A stretch of DNA of 64,000 bases from JBAYST01 sp034932745 (lineage in GTDB: Bacteria > Bacillota_I > Bacilli_A > RFN20 > CAG-826): the NCBI GenBank assembly GCA_034932745.1, contig JAYFOJ010000003.1, positions 86,549 through 150,548 of the forward strand, written 5' to 3'. Positions within the stretch are counted from its first letter, which is position 1. The number at the start of each line of letters is the position of its first letter. The notes beneath the pieces are model-generated. The model saw only the letters and a program-made list of their open reading frames with translations. It was not told where the DNA came from and ran no database searches. This document shows, in pieces, positions 1 to 9,194 of the stretch. A program made the translations under genes and the position numbers.

Positions 1-638
1 ATTTACCAGGACTAATCGAAGGTGCACATTTAGGTAAAGGATTAGGTTTAACCTTCCTAAGACATATCGAAAGATGTCGCGTTATCGTTCACGTCATTTC
101 GATGGATGGTGAACGCGATCCATATAGTGATTACAAAATAATTAATGCCGAACTTAAATTCTACGGATTTGGTTTGTCAAAAAGACCAGTTGTAATCGTT
201 GCTAGTAAAATGGATGAAGATGGCGCTAACGAAAGACTTGAAGCCTTTAAAGCAAAGATCAAAAAACCAGTCATCGGAATCTCGGCGTTGACCGGTGAAG
301 GAATCGATAAACTGGTGTATAAATGCGCTGATTTACTCGATAAGACACCACAATTCCCACTTTACGATGAAAATAGTAATGATACTGGTGTTAAAGTCTA
401 TACAGTAGAAAACGAAAAAGGATTCGTTATTAATAGATTAGATGCTCATACTTTTGTCATCACGGGTGAAAAGATTGAAAAATTCTATAAAATGACTAAT
501 ACGACAACGGATGAGGGAATGATGAAGTTAATAACTCATCTTCGCGTAATTGGAATCGACGATGAACTCGCAAAAATCGGAGCTCAAGATGGAGACACAA
601 TAAAATTGTGCGACTTCGAATTTGAGTATGTCGAGTAA
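1..638 (+). CDS. obg: GTPase Obg (5' end outside window)
   Basis: Ribosome-associated GTPase involved in 50S assembly and stress control. The reading frame is already open at base 3 and begins with LPGLIEGAHLGKGLGLTFLR, the switch II/G3 region of Obg, so the glycine-rich N-domain and the G1 loop lie upstream of the window. The G4 motif reads SKMD (about base 209) instead of the usual NKMD, and the G5 region ISALTGEG follows. The last ~80 residues match the Obg-specific C-terminal (OCT) domain. Followed directly by a tiny membrane ORF and ruvAB. Identity is secure; only the effect of the Asn-to-Ser change on nucleotide selectivity is uncertain. Confidence 0.95.
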   Translation, partial: LPGLIEGAHLGKGLGLTFLRHIERCRVIVHVISMDGERDPYSDYKIINAELKFYGFGLSKRPVVIVASKMDEDGANERLEAFKAKIKKPVIGISALTGEGIDKLVYKCADLLDKTPQFPLYDENSNDTGVKVYTVENEKGFVINRLDAHTFVITGEKIEKFYKMTNTTTDEGMMKLITHLRVIGIDDELAKIGAQDGDTIKLCDFEFEYVE

Positions 639-642
639 CGAT

Positions 643-738
643 ATGGAACATAGAGTTGACTTAGCAATTCTAGCTTCGCTCATAAGTGCATTTGTCATTT
701 TGATCTTAATTATCCTATTAGTAGTTGTAGTTGGTTAA
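643..738 (+). CDS. 31-residue single-span membrane peptide
   Basis: Small reading frame between obg and ruvA. It encodes a short polar N-terminus (MEHRVDLA) and then an unbroken hydrophobic segment rich in Ile, Leu and Val that reaches the C-terminus, a classic one-helix membrane peptide. An alternative in-frame ATG at 628 overlaps the obg stop and would add five residues. No clear Shine-Dalgarno precedes either start, so translation would depend on coupling to obg. The stop lies 16 bases before the ruvA start. No family is recognised; the hydrophobic pattern and tight packing favour a real gene, but chance cannot be excluded. Confidence 0.45.
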   Translation: MEHRVDLAILASLISAFVILILIILLVVVVG

Positions 739-754
739 GTAAAGGAGTGAAATT

Positions 755-1306
755 ATGTTTTATTCTCTTAACGGTAAGATTACCTTCAAAGGCGAAAATT
801 ATGTCGTAGTCGATGTAAGAGATGTCGGCTATCAAGTTTTCGTTAGTCATGCAAGTGACTATGAAATAGGTCAAAGCATATTTTTATTCACTCATTATGT
901 CGTAAGAGAAGATGACCAATTCTTGATTGGCTTTGCTTCTCGACTTGAAAAAGATGCTTTTGAGTCGCTAATCGGCGTTAAAGGTTTAGGCCCAAAAACT
1001 GCCATTAATGCTTTAAGCGCAACGACCCCAGAAATGTTAATGAAAGCTATTGCGTCCAATAACGTTACATATTTAAAAAGATTACCGGGAATTGGAGCAA
1101 AAGCTGCGGCACAGATTATTCTCGATTTAAAGGGACAAATTACTGGTGAAAAAGGTGACCCTGATCGCTATGAAGATGTTAAGTTAGCATTAAAGCAACT
1201 TGGTTTTAAGAATGTTCAAATCGACCGAGTTTTATCAGATATAAACGAAGAAAATGCTTCGATGGAAGAAATCCTTTCTATTGCATTGAAGAAATTGAGG
1301 AAATAA
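755..1306 (+). CDS. ruvA: Holliday junction DNA helicase subunit RuvA
   Basis: Tetrameric Holliday-junction-binding protein that loads RuvB for branch migration. 183 residues; N-terminal OB-fold (1-62), then two helix-hairpin-helix motifs visible as GVKGLGPKTA (74-83) and LPGIGAKAAAQ (110-120), then a short flexible linker and the C-terminal three-helix RuvB-binding domain (about 138-183). Preceded by a strong ribosome site (AAAGGAG, 741-747). ruvB starts 2 bases after the stop codon, so the two are co-translated. No ruvC is nearby, as is normal for this phylum (RecU is used instead). Confidence 0.97.
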   Translation: MFYSLNGKITFKGENYVVVDVRDVGYQVFVSHASDYEIGQSIFLFTHYVVREDDQFLIGFASRLEKDAFESLIGVKGLGPKTAINALSATTPEMLMKAIASNNVTYLKRLPGIGAKAAAQIILDLKGQITGEKGDPDRYEDVKLALKQLGFKNVQIDRVLSDINEENASMEEILSIALKKLRK

Positions 1307-1308
1307 TA

Positions 1309-2313
1309 ATGTCTCGATTAATGGATGCCAAAAAAATCGATAAAGAAGTCGAGGAAGAAACCACTCTTAGACCGCGTACTTTAAATGAGTATGTTGGTCA
1401 AAAAGCCTTGAAAGATAATTTAAAGGTTTTTATTGGCGCTGCCTTGCATCGCAATGAAACTCTTGACCACTGTTTGTTTTATGGACCACCAGGACTAGGA
1501 AAAACCACCCTTGCCCACGTTATAGCTAATGAAATGCATGGACCGATAAGAATCATTTCTGGTCCAACGATTGAGAAGGCTGGCGACTTAGCGGCGATTT
1601 TAACCGATTTGCAGCCAGGAGAGATTCTCTTTATTGATGAAATCCATCGTCTGCCGAAAGCGGTAGAAGAGATTCTTTATCAAGCAATGGAAGATTTCAA
1701 TCTTTCATTAGTAGTTTCAAAGGACACAACGGCCAAAACTCTAAATATTGAATTGTCCCCATTTACATTAATCGGCGCAACGACAAGAGCTGGTGATTTG
1801 ACTGCTCCACTTAGAGCGAGATTTGGAATAACTGAAAAGATTAACTTTTACACTGCTGAAGAAATAAAGAAAATCGTCGAAAGAACTGCGAAAGTTTTTA
1901 ACACCAAAATAGACGATCGAGCAGCGGACGAAATCGCTAAAAGAAGTAGAGGAACTCCTCGTATTGCTAATAGACTCTTTAAAAGAGTGAGAGATTTTGC
2001 TAATTACGAAGGTAAAGACAGCATCGGATATGATGATGCAATCAAAGCCCTCAACGCATTAAAAGTAGACGCCATCGGATTGGATGATGTCGATATTAGG
2101 TATTTGAAAACAATCGTCGAAAGGTTTAGAGGTGGACCAGTTGGATTAGATGCCGTCGCTAATGCAATCGGTGAAGAATCGACTAACTTAGAAGATGTCT
2201 ATGAGCCGTACTTGGTTCAACTCGGTTTTATCGATCGAACACCAAAAGGTCGTGTAGTTACTGAAAAGGCATTAAAACACCTTAAAATTGACTATCAAGC
2301 CAAATTGTTTTGA
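1309..2313 (+). CDS. ruvB: Holliday junction branch-migration ATPase RuvB
   Basis: Hexameric AAA+ motor that works with RuvA to drive branch migration. 334 residues, the normal length. Walker A GPPGLGKTT (59-67), Walker B LFIDEIH (107-113), sensor 1 GATTR (156-160) and the arginine-finger region PLRARFG (168-173) are all present, followed by the winged-helix domain ending in RTPKGRVVTEKA. Ends in TGA, which shows that TGA is a stop codon in this organism. A rho-independent terminator follows, closing an obg-ruvAB unit. Confidence 0.98.
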   Translation: MSRLMDAKKIDKEVEEETTLRPRTLNEYVGQKALKDNLKVFIGAALHRNETLDHCLFYGPPGLGKTTLAHVIANEMHGPIRIISGPTIEKAGDLAAILTDLQPGEILFIDEIHRLPKAVEEILYQAMEDFNLSLVVSKDTTAKTLNIELSPFTLIGATTRAGDLTAPLRARFGITEKINFYTAEEIKKIVERTAKVFNTKIDDRAADEIAKRSRGTPRIANRLFKRVRDFANYEGKDSIGYDDAIKALNALKVDAIGLDDVDIRYLKTIVERFRGGPVGLDAVANAIGEESTNLEDVYEPYLVQLGFIDRTPKGRVVTEKALKHLKIDYQAKLF

Positions 2314-2334
2314 TTATACGATAATAAATAATAC

Positions 2335-2362
2335 TAAAGACTGCTTAAAACAGTCTTTTTTA
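2335..2362 (+). terminator. Terminator after ruvB
   Basis: Stem AAGACTG / CAGTCTT with loop CTTAAAA, followed directly by a run of T (2354-2360). It lies 22 bases past the ruvB stop and ends the obg-ruvAB transcript. Confidence 0.9.
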
Positions 2363-2371
2363 TTAGCCTTT

Positions 2372-2400
2372 TTGTCCTGAATTTTGTATTGAATTATATA
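2372..2400 (+). promoter_or_regulatory. Possible promoter of secDF
   Basis: TTGTCC (2372-2377), 17-base spacer, TATATA (2395-2400). The region is so AT-rich that other -10 choices exist (TATAAT at 2399-2404). The inferred leader of about 70 bases contains a small GCGC-GTTA-GCGC hairpin (2428-2439) upstream of an AAAGGA ribosome site. Confidence 0.35.
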
Positions 2401-2475
2401 TATAATTGTTGTAAATTATATAAGTCAGCGCGTTAGCGCAAGATTTTTAGTATAACGAAAGGATATCAAGACAAT

Positions 2476-5094
2476 ATGCGACGTTTTGCAGCCTATCTAA
2501 CCTTAGCAATATCTGGCCTTATCATGGTCGGAGTGACTTTTAGTTCAACGCTCGTTCAAGCCAATAGTAACATTGAGTATTCCGATGGAAGAGCTTTAGT
2601 TTATCGTCTTTCCAAAGAAAACGGGGATGAATTAACTCAAGAAGATGAAGGTGCCTCTAAGGAAATGGCGTCCGTGATGGAAAGCCGTCTTAAAACCGCA
2701 AAAGTTAGTAATTATGATATAGTCACCGAAGGTGATGATACACTCAAAATCGTTTTAGCGCAAAACACCGAAGAAGGATACAACCAAGTAAGAGCTTATT
2801 TAGCTTTTGATGGAACATTTGCTTTAGGAACCGACACAAACGTTATGGCTATTGGCGATGAATTCATGACTAGTAGCAAAGCCTATGTTTCTTTTATCAA
2901 AGATTATCCAACTGTTGTAATTCCGATTAACAAAGATAGTGAAGCATTTAAAGCCGTTATTACTGAGGCTAAGAAAATAAACGAAACCGCTAACGGAGAA
3001 GGCGATGGTGCCCTAAATGTTAGAAAAGCAGATGATACTAAAAAGACTTATGTCTACTTAGCGTATAACTTCGTTAAGGACGAAGACTTGATTTCGCAAA
3101 TGATCGAAGGTAACGCTGATTACGACGCTAAGAAAGCGGAAAAACTTCTCATTAAATTCGACATTTCACAGATTTGGTTCGACGATACAGAAACAAGCAT
3201 CGCAACTGCAGTCGAAATCGACTCTGATGGCGATGGAAGTTATTCATATACCGATATTAAAAATGGTACACAAAAAGCAAATTTTTATTGCAACTTACTA
3301 AATGCTGAACACCTAGATTACAAAGTTACTTTTTTGTATGAATATGGTGTTCCTGCTTATTTCGAAAACATTATTGATTACAATATGCAAGCCACTGTCG
3401 CATGGAGCAGAACATTCATTGCAGCACTAGTCGGCATTGCTATTATCGCCTTATTACTAGCGGTATTTTACCGTTGGGGTGCCGTCACAATTGGCACATT
3501 TGCAATTGGAAGTTGTTACATCGGACTATTGATATCGCTAGTTTTCTCAGCAGAGTTCAACATTGCTGGAGTGGTGGCGTATCTTGCAGTTGCGATTGCA
3601 TCGATCGCCTCTGGCGTTATTTACATGACTAAGCTAAAAGAAGAATGCTATCGTGGTCGAAGCCTCAAAAAAGCTAATTCTGAAGCCTCAAAAAAATCAC
3701 TTCTTCCAATCGTCGATATCCACGTTGCTCTAATCGTTATTGGGGCGTGTGCTTATTGGTTAGGCGGGGCTTCTATGGTTACCTTTGCGGCTGTAGTCGT
3801 GTTTGGCGGTCTTGCTTCATTACTCCTTAATACTCTAGGGCTAAAAGGAATGATGTGGTTATTAACAAATACTACTAAGTTTACTGGTAATTACGAAGTA
3901 ATTGGAGTCGATTCAAATAAAGTTCCTAACTTATTAAATGAAGAAAAACAAAGTTATTACGGACCATACGATGGCAAAGATTTCACAAAGAAGAAAAAGC
4001 CAGTTGGAATTATTGCCGCTATCTTATTTGTCGGATCTCTAGCCGGAATGATTGCTTTTGGTGCCATTAATGGAAGCCTATTCAATCACGGTTCTGATAA
4101 TGCTGAAATGAATTACATTTATTTCGAAACAAAAACCGCGATTGGCGGTATGGATTCAGCATATGTGCAGGGATTATTAGATAATACTCACGTATACGTG
4201 AATGGCACTGATAGCGATGCTACATTGTTGAAATATGACTTACAACAAACCTACACAAGAACGGATACCGAAGACGATGTAGCAGTAACTTACACATATC
4301 TTGTTTGCTCAATCAATTCTAGTTATGAGACATCCCTTGAAGGTTACATCGATTACAAGGGATTCCATGAAGAAGGCACTTTAGATACATTATTCACATC
4401 TTTTATCGAAAACCACGCTGAAGATAGTCAGGCTACTGCCTCATTTAAAGTAGGCGAACGCGCAAATATTACTGTCCCAGAATCTAGTTGGGTTATTATT
4501 GCAACCGCAGTCGCATCTGGATTCATGTGGATATATTTCATTCTTCGTTATCGTCTATCAAGAGGTTTAACATCTCTTATCATTACCGGTATGACTGGTG
4601 GAATAGCTCTTGGATTCTTCGTGTTGACGAGAATTATTGCTAGCGAAGCACTTATTTATGCCCTTCCATTAATCGTCTTTGTTACGATGGTTATGGAAGT
4701 AATCTTCATGAATAAAGATCGCGAGATGGCAAAGGATGATTTTGTAAGAACTAAAGACAATTCTTACGCCCATCGAAACGAGATCATGGTAAAAGCAACG
4801 GCGCTATCGTTTGCGCCAATCCTTGCTGTGACCGTTTTAGCTGGGTACCTAGCCATTGACTTCTTTGGCTTTGGACCAACGGCAACTAGTTTGATTTTTG
4901 GTGTAGCGTTGATCGGAATTATAATTGGCGCCTTATTGGTTACAACATTATATGGCCCAATTTCCCAATTCTTCTTCAAAATCTTTAGTCGCGTTAATAT
5001 CAACATTAACCGTCCAAAGAAAAAGAAGAAGGCTGAAACAAAATCAAAGACCGCCGAACCAGAAGAAGCAGTCTTCATCGGCATCAATGACTAA
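2476..5094 (+). CDS. secDF: Protein translocase subunit SecDF (fused SecD-SecF)
   Basis: Membrane component that uses the proton gradient to help pull secreted proteins through SecYEG. 872 residues, longer than the ~740 of Bacillus SecDF. One N-terminal membrane segment (about 4-28), an extracytoplasmic P1-like region (about 30-305), a SecD membrane bundle (about 308-460), a second N-terminal-type segment (about 510-530) with a second external domain, then the SecF bundle (about 670-845) and a Lys-rich cytoplasmic tail. Sequence is divergent, so the call rests on the duplicated architecture and the RND-like membrane segments. It stands alone between two terminators, next to recJ as in several Bacilli. 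Confidence 0.85.
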   Translation: MRRFAAYLTLAISGLIMVGVTFSSTLVQANSNIEYSDGRALVYRLSKENGDELTQEDEGASKEMASVMESRLKTAKVSNYDIVTEGDDTLKIVLAQNTEEGYNQVRAYLAFDGTFALGTDTNVMAIGDEFMTSSKAYVSFIKDYPTVVIPINKDSEAFKAVITEAKKINETANGEGDGALNVRKADDTKKTYVYLAYNFVKDEDLISQMIEGNADYDAKKAEKLLIKFDISQIWFDDTETSIATAVEIDSDGDGSYSYTDIKNGTQKANFYCNLLNAEHLDYKVTFLYEYGVPAYFENIIDYNMQATVAWSRTFIAALVGIAIIALLLAVFYRWGAVTIGTFAIGSCYIGLLISLVFSAEFNIAGVVAYLAVAIASIASGVIYMTKLKEECYRGRSLKKANSEASKKSLLPIVDIHVALIVIGACAYWLGGASMVTFAAVVVFGGLASLLLNTLGLKGMMWLLTNTTKFTGNYEVIGVDSNKVPNLLNEEKQSYYGPYDGKDFTKKKKPVGIIAAILFVGSLAGMIAFGAINGSLFNHGSDNAEMNYIYFETKTAIGGMDSAYVQGLLDNTHVYVNGTDSDATLLKYDLQQTYTRTDTEDDVAVTYTYLVCSINSSYETSLEGYIDYKGFHEEGTLDTLFTSFIENHAEDSQATASFKVGERANITVPESSWVIIATAVASGFMWIYFILRYRLSRGLTSLIITGMTGGIALGFFVLTRIIASEALIYALPLIVFVTMVMEVIFMNKDREMAKDDFVRTKDNSYAHRNEIMVKATALSFAPILAVTVLAGYLAIDFFGFGPTATSLIFGVALIGIIIGALLVTTLYGPISQFFFKIFSRVNININRPKKKKKAETKSKTAEPEEAVFIGIND

Positions 5095-5098
5095 TTTT

Positions 5099-5121
5099 AA
5101 GGCTACTATGTAGCCTTTTTA
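5099..5121 (+). terminator. Terminator after secDF
   Basis: Stem AAGGCTA / TAGCCTT around loop CTATG, with T-run 5116-5120, five bases past the secDF stop. The next gene starts only 10 bases further on. Confidence 0.88.
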
Positions 5122-5130
5122 TTTATAATT

Positions 5131-6696
5131 ATGGAATTAAGTTTCTTAGAAAAATTATTAAACTACTATGGTATTTCTTTAGAAGAATACGAGTTTTTAA
5201 CTCGCGAACTTACAATTAGCGATTTACCTAATCATCTTTCTTTTAATCGGATGGATGAAGCGATATCTATCGTAAAAGATGCAATGAAGAAATCAGAGAA
5301 AATCATTGTCTATGGCGATTATGATGCTGACGGTGTTATGTCGACGTCAATCGTCGTTAAGGCTTTTTCCTTAATAAAATATGATGTCAATTATTATGTT
5401 CCATCTCGCTACCTAGATGGCTACGGGATTAATCTTGCTAAGGCTAAAGAAATAGTTGAAAAGGGTTATAAATTGTTGATTACAGTCGATAATGGTGTAA
5501 CCGCATTCGAGGCTATCGAATACTGTAAGAATCATGGGATGAGAATTATTGTTATTGATCACCACGAATACGAAAAAACTCTTCCTGAAGCCGATGTTAT
5601 TTTGCATCCACAGATATCGAATTTTGGCAAAATAAAAACTAGTGCAGGTTTTGTCTCTTTGATGTTCGCAACAGCTTTAATTGGTCATTTTGATAAGTAC
5701 TTGATGACCTTGGCATCAATTTCTCTTATTACTGACATGATGCCTTTAAAAGAATACAATCGAGATTTGCTTAGATATGTTTTTAGCAATTATAAATTCG
5801 GTGAGTTTAAGAATCTCGACTTATTAAGCGATGGCGAAAAGTTCGACGAATCGACAATCGGAATGAAAATTGGACCTAAGATCAACGCCATTGGACGTCT
5901 TATCAAAAACACGAACATTAACCGCTTGGTAAACTATTTTACGACCAATGATTTGAGCGTTATTAATCATTTATATGCTTGGATAATCGAAGTCAATGAA
6001 CAAAGAAAGATTAAAAGTAAAAATGCAATCGACAATCTAGAAGACATCGATTCAAAACAGGATGGATTGGTCGTTTTAGTCGACTGCGAAGAAGGATTAA
6101 TTGGAATTATCGCTAATAAGATTCTAAATGAATATCGTAAACCAGTGGTGGTCTTTACCAAGGATTCCGCTAATCCTGAAGTACTTAAGGGATCTTGCCG
6201 TTCATTGGAAGGTTTCGACATCATTAAAGCTTTCGATGGCTTATCAGAGTTTTCGATTACTTCTGGTGGCCACGCCCTTGCAGGCGGGATTAGCATTAAT
6301 AATAAAGATTTAGAAAAGTTCACTATTAAATTTAACGAAATCGCAAGAAAACATCCGCCATTATCGATTATCAGTAAAAACATTCAAATTAAATTAGTGG
6401 ATGTTAGCCTATCTAATTACCGCTTGTTGGAATCGCTTTCTCCTTTTGGTGAAGACTGGCGCGCTCCATTATTTATGCTTAAGCATATTAAATGCGATGC
6501 ATTAACTTTTTCTCGAACTGGAGAGCATATAATGACAAGTCTATCGCCGAGTATTAAATTAGTTGGCTTCAATATATCGCGTGCATCATTGAAAGATATT
6601 GGTTTTATTGATGCGGTAGGCAAAATAGAAACGCACTCATATAACGGTAACGATTATATTCAATTCAAAATTGAAGAAACAACATCGGCCGATTAA
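5131..6696 (+). CDS. recJ: RecJ-like DHH-family single-strand exonuclease (short form)
   Basis: DHH/DHHA1 phosphoesterase related to RecJ, the 5'-3' single-strand DNA exonuclease. 521 residues. Motif I GDYDADG (62-68), motif II TVDNG (118-122), motif III DHH (143-145) and the DHHA1 glycine motif SGGHALAGG (about 377-385) are intact, so it should be active. The C-terminal ~110 residues look like the OB-fold of short RecJ; the long C-terminal extension of Bacillus RecJ (about 780 aa) is missing. No Shine-Dalgarno precedes the ATG, and a TATAAT (5124-5129) ends one base before it, so how translation starts here is unclear. The next gene's promoter overlaps its stop codon. Confidence 0.85.
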   Translation: MELSFLEKLLNYYGISLEEYEFLTRELTISDLPNHLSFNRMDEAISIVKDAMKKSEKIIVYGDYDADGVMSTSIVVKAFSLIKYDVNYYVPSRYLDGYGINLAKAKEIVEKGYKLLITVDNGVTAFEAIEYCKNHGMRIIVIDHHEYEKTLPEADVILHPQISNFGKIKTSAGFVSLMFATALIGHFDKYLMTLASISLITDMMPLKEYNRDLLRYVFSNYKFGEFKNLDLLSDGEKFDESTIGMKIGPKINAIGRLIKNTNINRLVNYFTTNDLSVINHLYAWIIEVNEQRKIKSKNAIDNLEDIDSKQDGLVVLVDCEEGLIGIIANKILNEYRKPVVVFTKDSANPEVLKGSCRSLEGFDIIKAFDGLSEFSITSGGHALAGGISINNKDLEKFTIKFNEIARKHPPLSIISKNIQIKLVDVSLSNYRLLESLSPFGEDWRAPLFMLKHIKCDALTFSRTGEHIMTSLSPSIKLVGFNISRASLKDIGFIDAVGKIETHSYNGNDYIQFKIEETTSAD

Positions 6697-6698
6697 GG

Positions 6699-6704
6699 TA
6701 TAAT
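6699..6704 (+). promoter_or_regulatory. -10 box overlapping the recJ end; leaderless start of the next gene
   Basis: TATAAT starts 3 bases after the recJ stop and ends 6 bases before the ATG at 6711. Initiation at the usual distance would put the 5' end of the mRNA at or next to the start codon. There is no convincing -35. An AAGG at 6695-6698 could serve as a ribosome site only on a read-through transcript. Confidence 0.5.
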
Positions 6705-6710
6705 AAACAT

Positions 6711-7397
6711 ATGAAAAAAGTGATTTTTGTTTTATTACCACTTGCAGTTATTGTTTTAACTTCATGCAAATTCGAACTGGCTTCTGATAATGGAAGTTAT
6801 TCTATTTATCAGCCTAGTTCTACCGAAATCAGTTCTCAAAACATTGTTTATTTTAACGGTGACACCTTTAACGACGCTGATTATTCGACGAATTATACAA
6901 TAGATTGTACGAACAAGAATGTTAATAGTGGAGCATATTATCAAGATACCCAATCTCTTCTTCTTGCAATGAATCAAGTCGCAAGCGATTCAGAATCTAG
7001 TTCGATTATCCCTATCATCTCGTCAATCGATCAAATGACTTATGTTGGACGTGGTGCGGGTGGCGTCTTAATTGGATATCCAATCGAAAGATATAACGGC
7101 GTTTTGAAATTCACTTTAGCTAACGGACTAGTTGCAAAAGCAATTAGAGTAATCGCCTCGCCTAGAGCAAATAACTACACCGATTGGGAAGATGGTGTTG
7201 AAAAGCTTGATATCGATGAATGTGCTATCTCGATTAATGGTTCTAATTACATAAAACTCGATGATACCGCTGACACATTAGCATCTATTGAAGACACGAT
7301 TTGCAGTGTAATTTTACCTATCGAAGGTTCTAATCAAATTACCATTTCGGCCTATGGAGAACAGGCGATTATACATTCGATTATTATCTATAATTAA
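6711..7397 (+). CDS. Lipoprotein of unknown function
   Basis: 228 residues with a lipoprotein signal: MKKVIF, hydrophobic core, lipobox LTSC with the lipidated Cys at 19. The mature part begins with a Ser/Tyr-rich stretch and contains an all-beta-looking region (about 45-225) with many Asn, Ser and Ile, typical of surface carbohydrate-binding-like folds, but I recognise no family. It probably sits on the outer face of the cytoplasmic membrane. It has its own promoter and terminator. Confidence 0.75.
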   Translation: MKKVIFVLLPLAVIVLTSCKFELASDNGSYSIYQPSSTEISSQNIVYFNGDTFNDADYSTNYTIDCTNKNVNSGAYYQDTQSLLLAMNQVASDSESSSIIPIISSIDQMTYVGRGAGGVLIGYPIERYNGVLKFTLANGLVAKAIRVIASPRANNYTDWEDGVEKLDIDECAISINGSNYIKLDDTADTLASIEDTICSVILPIEGSNQITISAYGEQAIIHSIIIYN

Positions 7398-7423
7398 TAT
7401 TTATTTTTTGTCATCAATTTTAC

Positions 7424-7448
7424 AACAAGTATATATACTTGTTTTTTA
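7424..7448 (+). terminator. Terminator after the 6.7-kb lipoprotein
   Basis: Perfect inverted repeat AACAAGTATA / TATACTTGTT followed by T-run 7442-7447. The stem is AT-rich but 10 bp long. Confidence 0.85.
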
Positions 7449-7518
7449 TTACAATCGCCATATTTCCTAAAAACAATATAACAATTCAAAGAATAAAAGG
7501 TCTAATAGTATCAAAAAC

Positions 7519-7547
7519 TTTACTTGATTTTGGTGCTCGCGTATAAT
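7519..7547 (+). promoter_or_regulatory. Promoter of the 7.6-kb lipoprotein
   Basis: TTTACT (7519-7524), 17-base spacer, TATAAT (7542-7547); ribosome site AGGAGGA at 7567-7573. The same TTTACT-17-TATAAT combination precedes the lipoprotein at 9254. Confidence 0.7.
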
Positions 7548-7583
7548 TATATATGTCAATACATATAGGAGGAATATTTCATA

Positions 7584-9137
7584 ATGAAGAAATCATTAAT
7601 TGTATTGCCAGTGATGCTACTTCTTCTTGGAGCCTGTGTAGGTCCAAATCCAGGTAGCTCATCGGAACCAAATCCATCGTCATCCGAACCAACCCCAAGT
7701 TCAAGTGAACCAACCCCAAGTTCAAGCGAAGAACCAACTTCTAGCAGTGAGCCAGTAGTCGATGTTCAAACAATCGCTCAAGTTCGTGCACTATCCGCCG
7801 AAGGCGCAGTCACGATCGAAGGCAACGTCGTCGCTAAGAACGAAAAGGGATTTATTCTCGCAGACGCAACAGGATTTATTCTTGTATTCTTAGGCTCTGC
7901 TCCAACCCAAGGTATCGGTGATTTCGTCCGTGTTGCTGGAACTACTTCAATGTATCAAGGCGCTAGACAGATTACCAACAATCCTCTACCAACAATTACT
8001 GCTGGTGAAGGCACTAACCCACACGCTGGTTTAGGTACCGCTGCTCAAATGACAAAAGCTCAATGGGATGCATTCGATATGGCATCAAATGTGCCAACAT
8101 ACATCACAGGTGTTGCTACAGTATTTGCTAGTGGAACATATTACAACTTCCACTTCGCCGGAATCGGTGAAACTGGTGCTGCAAGTTTGCCAGGATCAAT
8201 CGCTTATGCTCCAGCCGAACTAAACTTCGCTGTTGCTGCTAACGTTGATAAAGCATACACTTTCACAGGCCTATTAATCGGCACATCCGTGAGCGGTGGC
8301 GCTGTCGTTAGACAAAATATTCTTGTTACCTCATTCGCCCCAGTTCAATCTGGTGGCGAGTCTTCGTCTGAACCAACTTCAAGCGAACCAGGATCATCTG
8401 ACTCAAGTAGCGAACCAACTGATGTCATTCACGTTCCAGCCGTTAATCTTTGTGTTGCTGCTGGCGCTGAAACAAGTTTAAATTTATCTAATGTTAAAAT
8501 AATTAGCAATGTTTCGGCAAATAGTGTTGCCACTGGTGTTACTTCATCAGGTGTTGTTATGATTAATTATTTCGCATGTACTGGTGATTTAAAGACGACT
8601 GCTCAAGGAATGACGGCGGGAAATTACTACAATATTGCTGGAAATATAGAGAAAGGTACTTCAACGGGTGGAGACTTTGCTCGTTCATATTTATGCATTC
8701 CTACAAGCATCACAACTGGAACAAGTGATGGGAAGCAGTACATAATGGATTCTGCTAGCACAATTGATGTATTTGATAATTCAGCTGTTCCAACTACAGA
8801 ATACAAGGCTTTTATGGATGGGTTAACTTCAGCTAGTTTAGGAGTTGTATATACATTCACGAATGTCATCTTTAAAACTAATACCGCTTCCACTAGTTCT
8901 ACTAGTGCTGACTATATAACTAGCGAAGCAGATACAACAAATAATACGATTCGAACTGGCACAGGCTTTTGGAGATTAGCTGTTTATCATTTTGATTACG
9001 CTACCGCTCCTACAGTTGGAACCAGATATACTGTAAAAGCAATAATTGTTGGTACAAATAAGGATTTCACACAAAATAGCGCTAATCAAATTGTTAGACT
9101 ATCTCAATATGTCGAAATCACTCCGCAATTAGCATAG
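7584..9137 (+). CDS. Large Ser/Pro-linker lipoprotein, two-domain
   Basis: 517-residue surface lipoprotein: signal with lipobox LLGAC (Cys 18), then a low-complexity linker of repeated SSSEP/TPSSSEP units (about 22-55) that acts as a stalk. The first globular part (about 58-255) starts VQTIAQVRAL and resembles an OB-fold of the kind found in secreted nuclease-associated and YhcR-like proteins (VTIEGNVVAKNEKGFILAD). A second Ser/Glu/Pro linker (about 257-280) leads to a second domain (about 283-517) of similar beta-rich composition. Possible roles are binding of nucleic acid, glycan or host material; the ligand cannot be read from the sequence. Monocistronic, with its own promoter and terminator. 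Confidence 0.75.
   Translation: MKKSLIVLPVMLLLLGACVGPNPGSSSEPNPSSSEPTPSSSEPTPSSSEEPTSSSEPVVDVQTIAQVRALSAEGAVTIEGNVVAKNEKGFILADATGFILVFLGSAPTQGIGDFVRVAGTTSMYQGARQITNNPLPTITAGEGTNPHAGLGTAAQMTKAQWDAFDMASNVPTYITGVATVFASGTYYNFHFAGIGETGAASLPGSIAYAPAELNFAVAANVDKAYTFTGLLIGTSVSGGAVVRQNILVTSFAPVQSGGESSSEPTSSEPGSSDSSSEPTDVIHVPAVNLCVAAGAETSLNLSNVKIISNVSANSVATGVTSSGVVMINYFACTGDLKTTAQGMTAGNYYNIAGNIEKGTSTGGDFARSYLCIPTSITTGTSDGKQYIMDSASTIDVFDNSAVPTTEYKAFMDGLTSASLGVVYTFTNVIFKTNTASTSSTSADYITSEADTTNNTIRTGTGFWRLAVYHFDYATAPTVGTRYTVKAIIVGTNKDFTQNSANQIVRLSQYVEITPQLA
7686..7727 (+). repeat. Tandem 21-bp repeat in the lipoprotein stalk
   Basis: Two near-identical 21-base units starting GAACCAACCCCAAG at 7686 and 7707; they differ at the last base. 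They encode EPTPSSS twice. The unit length is a multiple of three, so gain or loss of copies would change stalk length without a frameshift. Confidence 0.85.
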
Positions 9138-9164
9138 GTTTAATGCTCATAATATAATCCAATT

Positions 9165-9191
9165 AATGACACGCATATGCGTGTCATTTTT
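9165..9191 (+). terminator. Terminator after the large lipoprotein
   Basis: Perfect palindrome of two 12-base arms, AATGACACGCAT / ATGCGTGTCATT, followed by five T. Confidence 0.9.
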
Positions 9192-9194
9192 GTA

